64,000 nucleotides of DNA from SKLM01 sp964450435 (GTDB lineage: Bacteria > Chloroflexota > Anaerolineae > B4-G1), in contig CAYVCX010000005.1 in NCBI GenBank assembly GCA_964450435.1, positions 1 through 64,000 on the forward strand, in the 5' to 3' direction. Made by a program: the position numbers and the translations under genes. The notes beneath the pieces are model-generated. The model had not been told where the DNA came from. It saw nothing but the letters and a program-made list of their open reading frames with translations, and did not search any database. Below are positions 63,947 to 64,000 of the stretch, in pieces. Positions within the stretch are counted from its first letter, which is position 1, and every line of letters starts with the position of its first letter.

Positions 63947-64000
63947 CTATTGTCCTCTGCGAGGCAGCATCGGCACGTGCCGGGCTACCTGAGACCATCA

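Noticed and set aside
1..64000. Insertion sequences, phage or plasmid genes
   Set aside because: No transposase, integrase, terminal inverted repeats or phage structural genes were recognised on either strand.

Overview
The window is high-GC bacterial DNA, most likely from a member of the Chloroflexota (Anaerolineae-like), assembled from a metagenome. This is inferred from gene content: a long SecA, an FhaA/FhaB-type FHA pair without PknA/PknB neighbours, a bacterial HerA-NurA-Mre11-Rad50 set, split glycine decarboxylase, DUF4332 and SHOCT proteins, and Thr/Pro-rich linkers in exported proteins. No rRNA is present to confirm it. A 100-N gap (26410-26509) is flanked by identical 39-base ends and is probably a scaffolding artefact.

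Layout. 1-9 kb is accessory and decaying. Intact small genes (a ZIP metal transporter, DinB, DUF402, two TIGR04076-like proteins, a GerMN lipoprotein, RidA) alternate with disrupted ones (HIT hydrolase with an internal stop, two acetyltransferase relics, a methyltransferase relic, an ABC-2 permease with a stop in place of Trp). 9-12.7 kb holds a DJ-1/PfpI protein, two SHOCT membrane proteins and a C39-like peptidase with TPR repeats. 12.9-20.6 kb is one minus-strand DNA-end-processing operon: sbcD/mre11, sbcC/rad50, nurA, a small HAS-barrel-like protein and herA. 21.5-26.2 kb carries two glycosyltransferases, two FHA proteins and a degenerate receiver protein. 26.3-31.7 kb holds secA, then a winged-helix/KaiC-like ATPase/two-membrane-protein unit of unknown role. 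32-39.7 kb is housekeeping: adenosine deaminase, argS, a dCTP deaminase with a LAGLIDADG-like insertion, tRNA-Val, and gcvH-gcvPA-gcvPB, closed by a strong terminator. 39.9-44.2 kb has a VIT/vWA surface protein and MgtE.

44.9-54.5 kb is a 12-gene operon for a membrane-bound group 4 [NiFe] hydrogenase of Mbh/Ech type. It has three antiporter-like ion pumps and all four Ni-Fe cysteines, so it probably couples ferredoxin-dependent H2 turnover to ion pumping. 54.6-61.7 kb has tRNA-Glu, radA, a DUF4332 protein, ftsK and a gamma-glutamyltransferase lipoprotein. 62.3-63.0 kb holds what appears to be a membrane-anchored redoxin selenoprotein: an in-frame TGA sits at the position of the catalytic cysteine and is followed by a SECIS-like hairpin with a GGUCC loop. 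The window ends in a frameshifted methyltransferase.

Main points for follow-up: the redoxin selenoprotein, the LAGLIDADG insertion in dCTP deaminase, the hydrogenase composition, the KaiC-like unit, the complete HerA-NurA-Mre11-Rad50 operon, and possible leaderless genes.
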